From Puccinia triticina (lineage: Eukaryota; Basidiomycota; Pucciniomycetes; Pucciniales; Pucciniaceae), in the NCBI RefSeq assembly GCF_026914185.1, contig NC_070568.1, positions 6,159,501-6,223,500 of the forward strand: a stretch of 64,000 bases of DNA, in the 5' to 3' direction. Made by a program: the position numbers and the translations under genes. The notes beneath the pieces are model-generated. The model worked only from the letters and a program-made list of their open reading frames with translations. It had not been told where the DNA came from and did no database searches. Below are positions 45,801-55,772 of this stretch, one piece after another (position 1 is the first letter of the stretch; each line of letters begins with the position of its first letter).

Positions 45801-46296
45801 AGGAGAGTCGAGTGGCTGGCCGAGGAGTAATTTTAGACCTGGGTACGAGTTTTGAGGGTATCTTGCCGCCTGAATTGCAAAGAGAGGGTGGGAAATTCGG
45901 TAGGCCTAAGATTAGGAAAGGAGCCTAGTTTAAGTGACGGAATTTCAAAACACGCTCACCATCGCCGCAGCATCATCTCCAATCAGCTTGTCATCACCTC
46001 TGACGGAAACAACAGCTTGTGTCTTCCTTTTGGAATCGTGATTGAGGAGGACATCGAATGGGATCCCAGGCTGGACGAGTGACAATTTCATGAATTCTTT
46101 TGGGGGGAGGGGGGGGGGGGGGGGGGGGGGTGGGATAGAAAATCAGCAATTCAAGTATGCCACATGAGCCATGTCAGCAACAGCAGGGATACTGACGGGT
46201 TCCATAGTCGATAGCTAGTATACCTCTCGCAGTGACGACTGGGAACGAGGTAGACGAGAACAATCCAAGGGAAAGACCCCAATGGAGGAGCCTCAT
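42802..46296 (-). CDS. LHS1: ER-lumenal Hsp70-like chaperone HYOU1/Lhs1 (GRP170 family)
   Basis: Nine exons on the minus strand: 46296-46197, 46096-45960, 45905-45066, 45001-44867, 44800-44718, 44626-44309, 44228-43722, 43645-43406, 43318-42802. All junctions keep frame, giving 958 aa. The signal peptide is MRLLHWGLSLGLFSSTSFPV. The Hsp70 ATPase domain starts RGILAIDYGTQFMKLSLVQP, with TVPGFFNQFERKALLDGAEL and ADIKSVILVGGSSRVPMVQA. An acidic, Lys/Glu-rich insert (about residues 570-640) sits in the substrate domain. A helical C-terminal domain follows, and the protein ends HSKDEL, an ER retrieval signal. GRP170 proteins are nucleotide exchange factors for BiP/Kar2 and help import and fold secretory proteins. 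Length fits the family (about 880-1000 aa). Intron 1 contains a run of more than 20 G (C on the coding strand). Confidence 0.93.
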
Positions 46297-47020
46297 GGCG
46301 ATTTCGAAAGTGAGTGCAAAGGAGAGCCTGTTTTCGAGAAGGGTTTGGGGCTGGCATCAAAGGGAGTATGGGGAGCCGAGGTTAGTATTGAGATATTCAA
46401 TGGTAACTAAGCTGTGATCGGGCAGGTGATATTTATTATTAACTCACAAGTTTTCAAATTTCTATCCAGTAGTTTTTGATGTTTTTGCTGGCCGTCTATG
46501 GATCCAAAGGAGCAATTGGGAGACGTATAGATTGACGATATCCCTTGTCGGTACTGCTGGGTGGGTGAGGTCTTCTCGAGTGCTGAGGCGGATGGTTCCC
46601 TTTATTCTGCCGTTGACGTGTGATCGAGCACCTTCCACGCTGGAGGCACCGACGGTAACCTGTCACGACCACATACCCATGACGACCGCGCTGTCCGAGG
46701 AATGTTACAAACTGTGACACCAATCCCCCGTCGAAACACAACACAAAAAGTCAACTTTCTTCTTGATCTTGCCTTAACAGCAGGTTCAACCAAAATACAA
46801 CGCGATAGCCTCCTTTTTTAGTCAAGGAATTAGGTAAAGAGGAATCTAAAAGTGAAACTGCTTGTGCCTGGTAAGAATCTTAGGGGTGTAAACGGGTCGG
46901 GCTCGGGTCGAAAAATGGTGCCCAAGCCCGACCCGACGTGAACAGCGGGTCGGGTCGGGGCAAAAGTGCAAATACGCTGCCCAAACCCAAGCCCATCTAA
47001 AGGCAGTTGGGTCCGGGCGT
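46297..47020. other. HYOU1 upstream region, no second gene seen
   Basis: The first 100-200 bp should hold the HYOU1 promoter, but no TATA box is clear. Around 46890-46985 lies a degenerate gggtcgggt/acccgaccc region. Small open frames at 46496-46793 have no support. Confidence 0.5.
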
Positions 47021-47104
47021 AACTTAACACAAGTCCCCCCTGGTGGGAGGCTTGCTGTGGCTGGCCGCGAAGCAGCCCCTCCCGCAGGGAGGGACTTGCG
47101 TGTA
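47021..47104. repeat. Small hairpin repeat, TTAACACAAGTCCC family
   Basis: cttaacacaagtccccc at 47023 is complemented by gggagggacttgcgtg at 47087. It is of the same type as 3136-3219. Confidence 0.6.
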
Positions 47105-48866
47105 ATGTCAAAATGTTGGCTGGGAAAGAAATGGCCAATGGCTGGAGGGAAAATATCAAGCCTCAGCCAGCCTCCCCCTCAGCTCCTGCGGACCTACCCC
47201 AGAGCCAAATGACACTTCTGGACCTCAGCTTTCATTTGGCGCTGGTCTCATCTCCTCAATCCCAACTGTTTTCCTTGTACTAGTATTTCAAAATTAAAAA
47301 AAGTTGAAGAAATGTAAACCAAGGATCTACAACGCTCATGGCTTGTGGATCTTGGATTCACAAACCCACAGATATCTGCAGATCTTGCACCTGTAGCCAC
47401 CCAATTGTAAAATTTTCTTGCAGATATGATATTTAATCTTGCAGATTTGCAGAAAATCCAAGAATGGATCTTCAGAGCAATGAAACATCCTACAGGATTC
47501 CTTTACCTTCAAAACAAATTACTTCCATCAGTTTTTGAGTGTTTCACTAAGAAAGTTAGGTCAGGGTGCGCATCAGTACTCTCCTTAAATCTGTCTATTC
47601 AGTTTTCCTTGTACATATTTGATTTATTTTTAAATAATTTTCTAGTGATTTTGGGACAGAATATCCTTCCTTTCCCTGCCAGCCTGCAGACATTATCCAT
47701 AAGCATCTCCTGTGGAGAGCCCTCCAGGCAGGGGCCCCCGGACCCTTGGTTTGAGAGGCTTAGTTAAGCTAGGGTTTAGGTTGGGTTGCAGGTTGGTGGT
47801 AATGGTGGCAGGCGGCTGGTGTGGATTCAGGGGCCAACCCAAATGGAAAAACCCTGCCAAAACCCAACCTGGCTATCTATTTGGGTCTCAACGGGTCAGG
47901 TTGGTTTTTCAAACGGACACCTAAAGGCTGCCCAAACCCAACCCAGAACGCATCAGTTCAACCCAACCCATTTATACCCTTCAATTGGTTTATTTCCACA
48001 GTTTTTTTTACTGCCAGAATAATTGGAGGACTTCATTGATCTGGAGATTCAGATCTGAGCCGCCAGATTTTAGATTTTTTAGGGCAATCTAGGTCCCCAA
48101 AGATCCCCAAAGTGATCCAGATTTCCCTGCAAAATCTGCAATTCTGGATCTATTCAAATTTGACAGGAAGTCTTCTGCTGGCTTGGCTTAGGTATCCCAG
48201 TTAATCTGGGATGCACATAAACAACTTGGCATTGGCTGAGATCTGTGATAACCAGAATGCTCAAAGGATAGCACATGAATTGATTTGAGTAATCATATTT
48301 TTATTTGATTTGAGTCAAATAATGCCTGCGCAAATTTAAGCTGAAATCCAAGTTTATTAAATTCACAAAAACATGGCAAAAAAGATCTAAGTTTTGGTGT
48401 GCAGCCACATGATGGCCACTGTTGAATAGATTACCCCAAAACACTATGTGCCATGGATAGACCCTCCGGCTTGTGACAGTGCAACAAGCAAAAAAGGGCC
48501 AGCATTTTTTAAAATCAAGCAAAGTAGGGGGCCTTCAGGGAGGGGCCAGGACAAAACCGGAACCCCTGGTGGGATAATTGACAGCAGCCCCCCCCCCCCT
48601 CCTTAAATATTCAAGCTCAGCCTATCCAAGAGCGGTGAGTTGTGACTCTTGCCACATTGGGCACCATGATCACTGTATCCTCTCCAAAACCACACCTTCC
48701 AGTCCCACCCAACCAAAACCTTCTGCACATGTTGCAATCCAACTGTTGTTACCACCACGCACACGCCTCATGCTTGCCTTGACAAATTTTTGCCCCGATC
48801 AGGCCAAGAACAGGCAGCAGAACGGCTCTCCAAGTATGAATCCTTCTGCCTTTTGTCTACATACTG
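47105..48866. other. Gene-poor, repeat-like, no gene seen
   Basis: A diverged stretch at 47760-47990 repeats ggttgggttgcaggttgg and aacccaacc motifs. A poly-C run lies at about 48588. No coding region can be supported. Confidence 0.5.
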
Positions 48867-49234
48867 AATTAATGCCATGCAGCTCATCATATTGTTTTCA
48901 GAGCTTAATCTCGGAACTGTACGACTTTGGGACCCTTTGAGACACCGTGGCTATGGTTTTGGTGGTGTTCCTTAGTAGGACACCAGCCAAAATGGGCCCA
49001 CATTAGCACATCCCATTCCTTCTTTGTACTAATTCCATGCAGCTCATCATATTGGTTTCAGAGCCTAATATGGTCACTGTAAAATTTTGGGACCCTTTGG
49101 GGCACTGTGGCTATGGTTTTGGTGGTGTTCCTTAGTAGGAAACCCACCAAAATGCGCGCACAGCAGCACACCCCATTCCTGAGGTGTGCTAATGCCGTGC
49201 ATCGCACCATATGCTCTTGTGAGGGTTTTCTTCC
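48867..49234 (+). repeat. Tandem repeat of about 160 bp (TTAGTAGGACACC family)
   Basis: Units share atgcagctcatcatattg, tcagagc(c/t)taat, ttttgggaccctttg, ggctatggttttggtggtgt, tccttagtagga and accagccaaaatggg. Two units and part of a third are present here. The same unit recurs inverted at about 60546-61085 and singly at 62560-62715. Confidence 0.8.
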
Positions 49235-49475
49235 CTATGTAAAATTTTGGCGGGGCTTGCGCCCCGCCGTGAGGAGTTATGAATTTTTGTTTTGCCATTT
49301 TTGCAAAAATTATAAATCTGACTACTGTTTTGCATTTCCATTTTTGACTTCCGGCTACCAAATCGCGCCCGGGTAAATTTTTGGTCCGAGCAACCCGGGT
49401 GCAACGTCGGTTAGCAGTCCTCCCGACGTAAACCGCGTTTGGTAGTTGGAAGTCAAAAAAACAGTAGTCAATTAA
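49235..49475 (+). repeat. Dispersed repeat, inverted copy of 60305-60545
   Basis: Shared blocks in inverse order include ggcggggctt, gcacccgggt(t), ttacccgggc, cgtttagtagtc-like sequence, and gactgctt/aagcagtcctcc. Together with the neighbouring tandem repeat it forms a composite that occurs twice, in opposite orientations, either side of the 50-60 kb gene block. Confidence 0.65.
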
Positions 49476-49488
49476 CCAAGCCCCTATT

Positions 49489-50070
49489 TCCTAGATTGCC
49501 TGATATACCAATTTTTTTCTGATACAAATTTTTGCTCTATTGGGATCTCTTTTTTTCTAACTCTGATAAGCTTTGCTCATTTATTTCTTTATAGTTTGAA
49601 ATTTCACTTCTACTCATTTCCAAGCAGTGCTATTGCTGGTCTGGTTTTGAAATATCAAACACCACTAGAAAAACTCACTCAACAGCTAGCAGTTGACTTG
49701 CCGTTTAGTGCTGTGGAGCTTCTGTTATAGCTATAGCCAAGCACACATAAGATTTTTCTGAACAGTCACTGTGCATGATGCACAGTGACTGTGCATTGCA
49801 GCTTGTTGAACAGTAAGCCTTGGCAAAGGCTTGTGTAATACCATAATCTCGCTTGGAGTTCTTGCATTTCAACTGCTTGTAGTTCATTGGATTTATTTCT
49901 CTTGCAGTGAAAGGGGTCACTTTTTTGGGGGATTAGCTTCAATCAGCATGGGATAGGTTTTATTGAGGTTTTTTGTGATTTGTGATTTTGATAATAGCAA
50001 TAGTTTGGGTTGAGGCTGAGCTCCTTTTGGTGATGGGAACTTTAAAACCAATGTGGAATTGTTTAAAAAG
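49489..50070 (+). repeat. Direct repeat, copy 1 (partner 52355-52760)
   Basis: Shared blocks are tatttcctagattgcctgat, tctgataagctt, tttatagtttgaaa, gctagcagttgac, ttgcagtgaaaggg and cacttttttgggggatt. They are followed by agcaatagtttgggttgag. Copies are diverged and differ by indels. Confidence 0.7.
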
Positions 50071-51150
50071 TGTGGTGGTTTATATGGGCACTGGTTGGTG
50101 GAATGTCCACTTGGCAGTGTGCTGTTCAGACCCGTACATGTGGTGGAATGCAATATTTGACGCATTACTATTGGACCCACTCTCACAATGCTTTAGGATT
50201 GAGATCTAAAGATCTGCTTCCACCAATTCAGTTTTAGTTTCATTACACTCTTTGGATATTTTTTTTTTTTTTTTGGTTCTCTTCCCCGGTTATGTTTCCC
50301 TTTTCTCTCACACTCTGCTTGTTTCTCATTTCTCCTTTATTTCTCTTTTCTGTGGACTGTGTCTGCCTTGGGATTTCTGTTCTTGGCTTTTGTCTGGTTG
50401 TGGACTGCAGCACGGTTGATTTGTTGTTTGTTCTGGTTGTTTCCAATGGTTGTTGTTGTCATAGCAGCAGATGTGCATTGGACACAAGGGTCAGGTGCAC
50501 ATTGCTCATCTTAGAATATGGTTACACAGATTTTCCAGATCAGAGAGGAATTTCCAGCTGAATGTTTTTAATCTGTGTCAACCTCGTGTACCCAGTGGAC
50601 ATGCCCCTCTGGTATAACCTGTTTGATGTCTAGCTGAATGGTTTCTGAACCATATCATCCTTGTGTACAGTACTTTCCCACTTTCCTTCAAACACGTCTC
50701 AGCAAGTTTCAGGTATTTCTTTACATAAATATTCAGGCAGGCTGCAGCACAGGCATCATGATTTGTTTATATCTCTAAGAGATCAAGAAGCTACCAAACC
50801 AAAATTCACCTCTATCTTCCCCTCTTGAGTTTTGCTGGCTGCTTCCTCTTTCAAACAAATTACACCCTCAAGTTGATAATTTGGGGATATGGTTTCTTGG
50901 TTAATCCTTTTAACAGTTAAGCGGCTTCTCATCACCCAAATGGCTTGATTTAGATGGAGGCATTAAACCTTGTTTGCTGGTGAAAATTTGATCCAAATCA
51001 ATTTTCACCAGTCAGTAAGTGCTAGCCATTCAGTTTAGATTACAAATTATAGCCAATTTGAAGTCCTCCAATCCAAATTTTCTGAATCTTCAATTATTGA
51101 ATATAAATCCAACTCAAAAGCTTACACCCAATTTTTATTTCTTTTTGCAG
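50071..51150. other. Upstream of the RING gene, no supported gene
   Basis: The sequence is AT-rich, with a T-run at about 50260. Earlier exons of the RING gene may lie here but could not be fixed. Confidence 0.4.
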
Positions 51151-52085
51151 TACCTTCTTGGAGGAGCCTTGGGTGCTGAAGTTTTTCTGAAAGATGCTCA
51201 CCAATACTCTGGATTGTCTACTTCACAAACATCAGGAACCTCTGCCAGCCACTCCACCCCTATATGTTTAGATGGCCAGGTACCAAATCCAGCGGAACTC
51301 ACTGTGGATACTGTAACATCCAACCAAAATGCCTGTGTAAGTGGCCACAGTTTTATGATCTTAATCTGGAGGTAATATCATGGCCTGATGACTGGGAATT
51401 ATACATGGAGAAGCCTGAGATCAGGATCACAATTGATCCTGAAAAAGAAGAAACAAGCCCAACTACAGGAACATCAAATATTCAACTGCCCATTGATCCC
51501 ACAGAAATCCTACCAAGCTCCACCCCAGTTGCAGATGCGCACAAAGCAGATAGCAGATCCCAAGAAGCTGTTCAAACCAATACCAAAATTGTGGATTGTC
51601 CAATATGCATTGAAAATTCTGTTGTAGAAGCTCAGTTACAAGCAGTTATGTTAAGTTGTACACACCGGTTCCACCACGACTGTATTCTACCATGGTTAAA
51701 TGCCAACATCAATCACACCTGTCCAGTCTGTTGAAGGCCATCAAAAATTGAAGATGGGAAGCTACAGGTTCACGACTTACACACCCAGAAGGATGTGTTG
51801 TTAGATGTTGCTCTGCCGCCCCCCAACATGGATCTTGATTCCAGAGCCGGAATTCCCACCAATCACATGGATCAACAAGCCTGGCGTCAAAGAGGAAATG
51901 CAGATCAATTCCAGCAACATGATGCCTCACTAGGAATTCATCAACCAGCTCGCAACTACAGCTCTGCCCGTAATGTTTCCCAAAGGGGGCTTGGTTTATT
52001 CCGCAATTTAGAAGGTCTCCGACTAGCTGTTTATCTGCTTAGTTTATATTTTTCAATGCGGGAAATTATGCGCTTCTTACTCTAG
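51151..52085 (+). pseudogene. RING-H2 finger protein with in-frame TGA after the RING
   Basis: An exon begins after an acceptor at 51150 (ctttttgcag): YLLGGALGAEVFLKDAHQYS. A 71-bp intron (51280-51350) joins, in phase 0, to FYDLNLEVISWPDDWELYME. Then follows a Ser/Thr-rich linker and a RING-H2 finger DCPICIE...LSCTHRFHHDCILPWL...HTCPVC (C-x2-C ... C-x-H-x2-H-x2-C ... C-x2-C). TGA at 51732-51734 comes directly after the last Cys, where RING proteins usually have Arg (CPVCR). The same register continues for about 117 codons to 52085 and ends in a hydrophobic segment (LRLAVYLLSLYFSMREIMRF). RING-H2 proteins are mostly E3 ubiquitin ligases. The truncated protein would still hold a complete RING. 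The N-terminus is not resolved. Confidence 0.65.
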
Positions 52086-52354
52086 GTCTGGGATGGATGT
52101 AGCTTCATGGGTCAGTAAAACATATCCAATATATTAAAACAGTAACATCCATTTCAATGAGCAAGCCCACTTTTCACTAATGCTTTTTGATCCTACTTGC
52201 AGTATTTTTAACTACTAGAGTTAAGCTGGTTGGAGATATCATGTTAAAGCCCAAAATTTACTCTCATGAACCTATGTTATTCATCCATTCCCTTTTTCTT
52301 TTTTTTTTTTTGCATGTTCCACCAATGATTTTTCTAGAAAAAGAAGTGCAATAT

Positions 52355-52760
52355 TTCCTAGATTGCCTGATCTGCCAATTTTTTTCCTGACCCAAAGTTG
52401 TTGCCTTGTTTAGGTCTCTTTTTCTCTGATAAGCTTCAGATATTTATTTATTTATAGTTTGAAAGGGCACTTCTATTCCAAGTAGTGATATTGCTGGTAT
52501 GGCTTTGCAATACCAAACCCACAAGAAAAACTAGCTCAACTGCTAGCAGTTGACATGTGGGTTCATGTTCTTGCGTGCCAAATGCTTGCAGTTGCTTGAC
52601 TTTGTCTTGCAGTGAAAGGGAGCACTTTTTTGGGGGATTGGCTTCAATCAGCATGGGGTGGTTTTTCTTGATGGTTATTGTGGTTTGTGGTTTTGATACT
52701 AGCAATAGTTTGGGTTGAGCTCCTCTTGGCAATGGAAATTTTAAACCCAACATGGAAATG
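52355..52760 (+). repeat. Direct repeat, copy 2 (partner 49489-50070)
   Basis: It has the same ordered blocks as copy 1. The pair brackets the RING-H2 gene at a spacing of about 2.9 kb, but the ends do not look like LTRs. Confidence 0.7.
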
Positions 52761-52839
52761 TAAGGGTCTCTAAGTATTAAGAGACACAAGCTGCCCCGTT
52801 GGTTGAGTTGTCCAGATGAGTTCTTCCGCTAAGCATTTA

Positions 52840-53016
52840 TGGTGTTCAAAGTTGGTTTGCATAATTTTATGCATGCATAAGTCATAAAATCATAAAAATA
52901 TTTTGGTGAGGAAATTTTGTATTACATAATCAGACAGTCACATTCCCTGCAAAAAAGATTTTATGATTTTATGATTTATGCATGCATAAAATTATGCAAA
53001 CCAACTTTGAACACCA
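52840..53016. mobile_element. 177-bp TA-flanked MITE with long terminal inverted repeats
   Basis: tggtgttcaaagttggtttg at the left is the exact complement of the right end (caaaccaactttgaacacca). The arms stay complementary for about 55 bp through gcataattttatgcatgcat. TA dinucleotides flank both ends (52838-52839, 53017-53018), as for Tc1/mariner-type insertions. Confidence 0.85.
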
Positions 53017-53018
53017 TA

Positions 53019-53518
53019 ATCGTATGCAAGTGAAGAACAAAACCCCCATAGAAATGATAATTAGAGTTGGGTGATCACGTAGTGGCCAGTGAGCTCTGTG
53101 TGAGAATCGATGCCCTCAATCATCCAGGACCAGAGTGAAAACGGTTAGTTAGCCAACATCCAGCCGCTTCATCTGTGGAGAAGTTCTTTCTCACAGGGAG
53201 TGGCATGCCGATCAGCTTGAACCCGCGTTGAGCCGGACTGTAGCAGACCGGTGAGGATGGCATCCAGACTGATATGTAGAGGCAGGAAGCGACAGACAGC
53301 GCGAGCCTCAGAGGCAGTCCCTTCTCGAAGGCCGCATATGCCCACAACTCGAATCATTAGGAAACGCGCGATTTATTACATTCGACCTTTTTTTTAAAAA
53401 AAAGTATATGTGGATAGCCGCACTCAAGTAGTACACATATTAGACGATAGCCACGTATCTTTTTTTTTTTCTTATAAAAACAAAGGAAGATAGACCGATA
53501 AAAAAGGGGGTTTGAGGG
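53019..53518. other. Region downstream of TAF8, no gene seen
   Basis: It holds the presumed TAF8 3' untranslated region (T-rich runs at 53387 and 53460). Two short frames at 53120-53357 have no support. Confidence 0.4.
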
Positions 53519-55566
53519 TTACGGAAGAGGTTCTTCGTCCATAGGAGCTGATCCAGAGGGAGTAAGAGTGGGAAGGGAGGTAGAAGGCGGGGGCTGAATA
53601 AATTCAGAATCCGGGAGCGGGTGAACGTCAGAATGGGTGAGGTTATTGGCGGCGGCGGCAGCGATAGCCGCGAGTTCCTTATCGCGCTGGACGAGTCTCA
53701 ACTTCTCGGCGGTAGTTTTGGGCATCCCCGGGAACTCGGGGGGTTTGAAGTCTGACGGGGGTTTGGGTGTGGGCAACGGGTCGCGGCCTTCATTCGGGGG
53801 CCAATGGAAGCCCCATTGGATGTACTTAGGCTGGCTGAGTGCGCTGTTGTTGTTGTTGATCAACAAGTTGTTGGGGGTGGGTTGTTCGAGGGGGGTGGGC
53901 AGGTCTTTGATCTTGTAGGGCAAGGGCTCGCCGGCCTCGCCGAGCTCGGAGGGCGGGCCGAGTCTGCTCATCCTGCTGATCAGGGTGAAGCGTTCGCCCC
54001 CGGGCTCCTGGCTGACTCTCCGGAAGAGACGGGGGATCAGGTCGGGGATCCGGGGGTGGGGCTGGTGGAAGGGCGGACATGGGGGGAACTGGATGGGGAC
54101 GGGCATGGTGACCGGGGCGGGCAGGGCGGTGTGTCCGAACGGCTTCAGCTCGGGCACCGGTAGCAGTCTTCCGTCTTGGCTCGGAGGGTGGGGGATCCAG
54201 CCCGCCGACCAGCGGTTGGCCCGGATCGAGCTCACCGGAATCGTGCCGATGAGACTGTCGTGTATCGGCATGGTCTGTTCGCCGGCTATGAACCGCTGTC
54301 GGACTGCGTTCCGCCTCATGAACTTGGACTCTTCCATTGCCCCCTTGTTGATGTTGTTAATGTTGCTGCTGGTGCTGGTGTTCGTCATTTTCTCCTCGAC
54401 CATGTAAGCATATGTCTGTAAGAATCCTTCCAATGAGCTCGATAATTTCGCTTTCTTACGCGCCGGCGACTCTTCTTCCGATCGACCTCCTTCTCCCTCT
54501 GGATGGACGTTGGCGGGTGAAGTCGAACGGAGCGGTTCCTTGGGTGCAACAAATGATGAACCATGGTTTTCGGCCAATTGGGACCTGGAGAATGGGACGG
54601 CGACCAGATAAGGGTTGAGGTTGTTGAAGAGATTTGGTTCGTGATGGGTGGTCGGAGCAGATAGTGGGGCTGGGATCGGATGATGTGTGGGTTCTCCGCT
54701 GAGCAGATGTGCTTCGGTACGAGTCGATGTTGATACACGTTCCAAGCCGGGGAAGGGCGGGAGGTGGTGAGGGACGTAAGCCGGGATGTCATTGATCGAT
54801 CTCCAGGGGGTCGTTGCTGTTGTTGGGACTTGGGTGTCGATTAGGGTGGGGGGTTGGGCATCTGGTTGTAAGTTTGGTTGAGGGAGTGTTGTGGGGGAGG
54901 TGAGAGACCGCATGTTTTCGAGATCGGAATCATCTTGGGATGAGCTGGACTGGCTGGATGGGCTTGGATGGTCGTCTTCAAGGTCTGATTCTCCTGCGCG
55001 ATCGAGTGCGGCGATCTCGGCATCCGTTAGTGGCAGGAAGGATAGGGTGGTGATCGGCTCTACCGAGGGGGTGTGGCTGAATTCTGTAAGAGTAAGACGG
55101 AGGGTGGGGGTGAGTATCGAGAGAGAGAGAGAGAGATAGGATGGGTGCAATGTTTTTATTTTTATTTTTGCATACGTTTCAAGTTCTTAGCCACATAAGC
55201 TAGTTTGTCGATCGGCTCTGACTGGTTGGGAATGGTTTGCTTGCTGGCGAGGTTTTCGATGCACCAGTTATGCAGGCCAGAGAGGGCCCCGGGGCCATCC
55301 AAGCTTTCGAGTACGCCCGACAGGTCCCAGCCGTTGATCTGGGTCCTGCCAGAGTGGTCTGCCGAGGCCCGGGCGGCCTGTGCGATGAGTTCGAGGTAGC
55401 CAGCAGCGACATCGGTGAGGGTTGAGAGTGAGACGGGTCTGACGGAGGTGAACTGGGTGGAATTGGCGAGTATCTGGAGTGTTGCGACTGCGAGCAGTCT
55501 TGCCGGAAGTGCGCCCGGCTCGTTGGATGGGGATGGGTCGGTGAGCAGCGTGTTGCTGAGCGTCAT
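53519..55566 (-). CDS. TAF8: TFIID subunit 8-like protein (histone fold plus TAF8 C-terminal motif)
   Basis: The model is complement(53519..55083, 55176..55566), 651 aa from MTLSNTLLTDPSPS. The 92-bp intron splits a Gln codon. Residues about 18-110 form a Bromo_TP-type histone fold: ALPARLLAVATLQILANSTQ, VSLSTLTDVAAGYLELIAQA, and GRTQINGWDLSGVLESLDGP. Further on, DIPAYVPHHLPPFPGLERVS matches the short TAF8 C-terminal motif (hydrophobic, HLPPFP). The remainder is Ser/Pro/Asn-rich and low in complexity, longer than in animal TAF8, with a basic PARKKAKL patch. TAF8 pairs with TAF10 in the TFIID core of the RNA polymerase II machinery. TAF3 is the main alternative, but the HLPPFP block favours TAF8. 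The upstream 207 bp are shared with the divergent UBP6 gene. Confidence 0.75.
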
Positions 55567-55772
55567 CTCGGCGGCGGGGTGGTTGTTTCGAGCAGAAGGC
55601 GGCTGCTCTTCAAGAGATGAAGGGCATATCAGGCGCGTGACAGGCAGCGGGACAGGCACTGGGTGGGTGACAGGCGGGTGTGACAGGCACGGGGTCAGTC
55701 TGTGACAGGCGACCCTATGACTCCACCGCCTTCCTCCTCCTCCTACCACCAAAAAACCAGCCACCCCAAACC
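55567..55772. promoter_or_regulatory. Shared intergenic promoter of TAF8 and UBP6
   Basis: Only 206 bp separate the two divergent start codons. It contains repeated gtgacaggc(a/g) motifs (55635-55710) and a cctcctcctcct tract near UBP6, with no clear TATA. It may act as a bidirectional promoter. Confidence 0.5.

Noticed and set aside
46496..46793. Possible gene upstream of HYOU1
   Set aside because: Frames in both directions are short, lack motifs and have no splice partners; could be promoter sequence.
49489..52760. Direct repeats around the RING gene as LTRs of a retrotransposon
   Set aside because: Too diverged, no TG...CA ends, no polypurine tract and no retroelement proteins between them.
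54000..54420. Plus-strand open frames opposite TAF8
   Set aside because: They are shadows created by the GC-rich, Pro/Ser-rich coding sequence on the minus strand; no splice or domain support.
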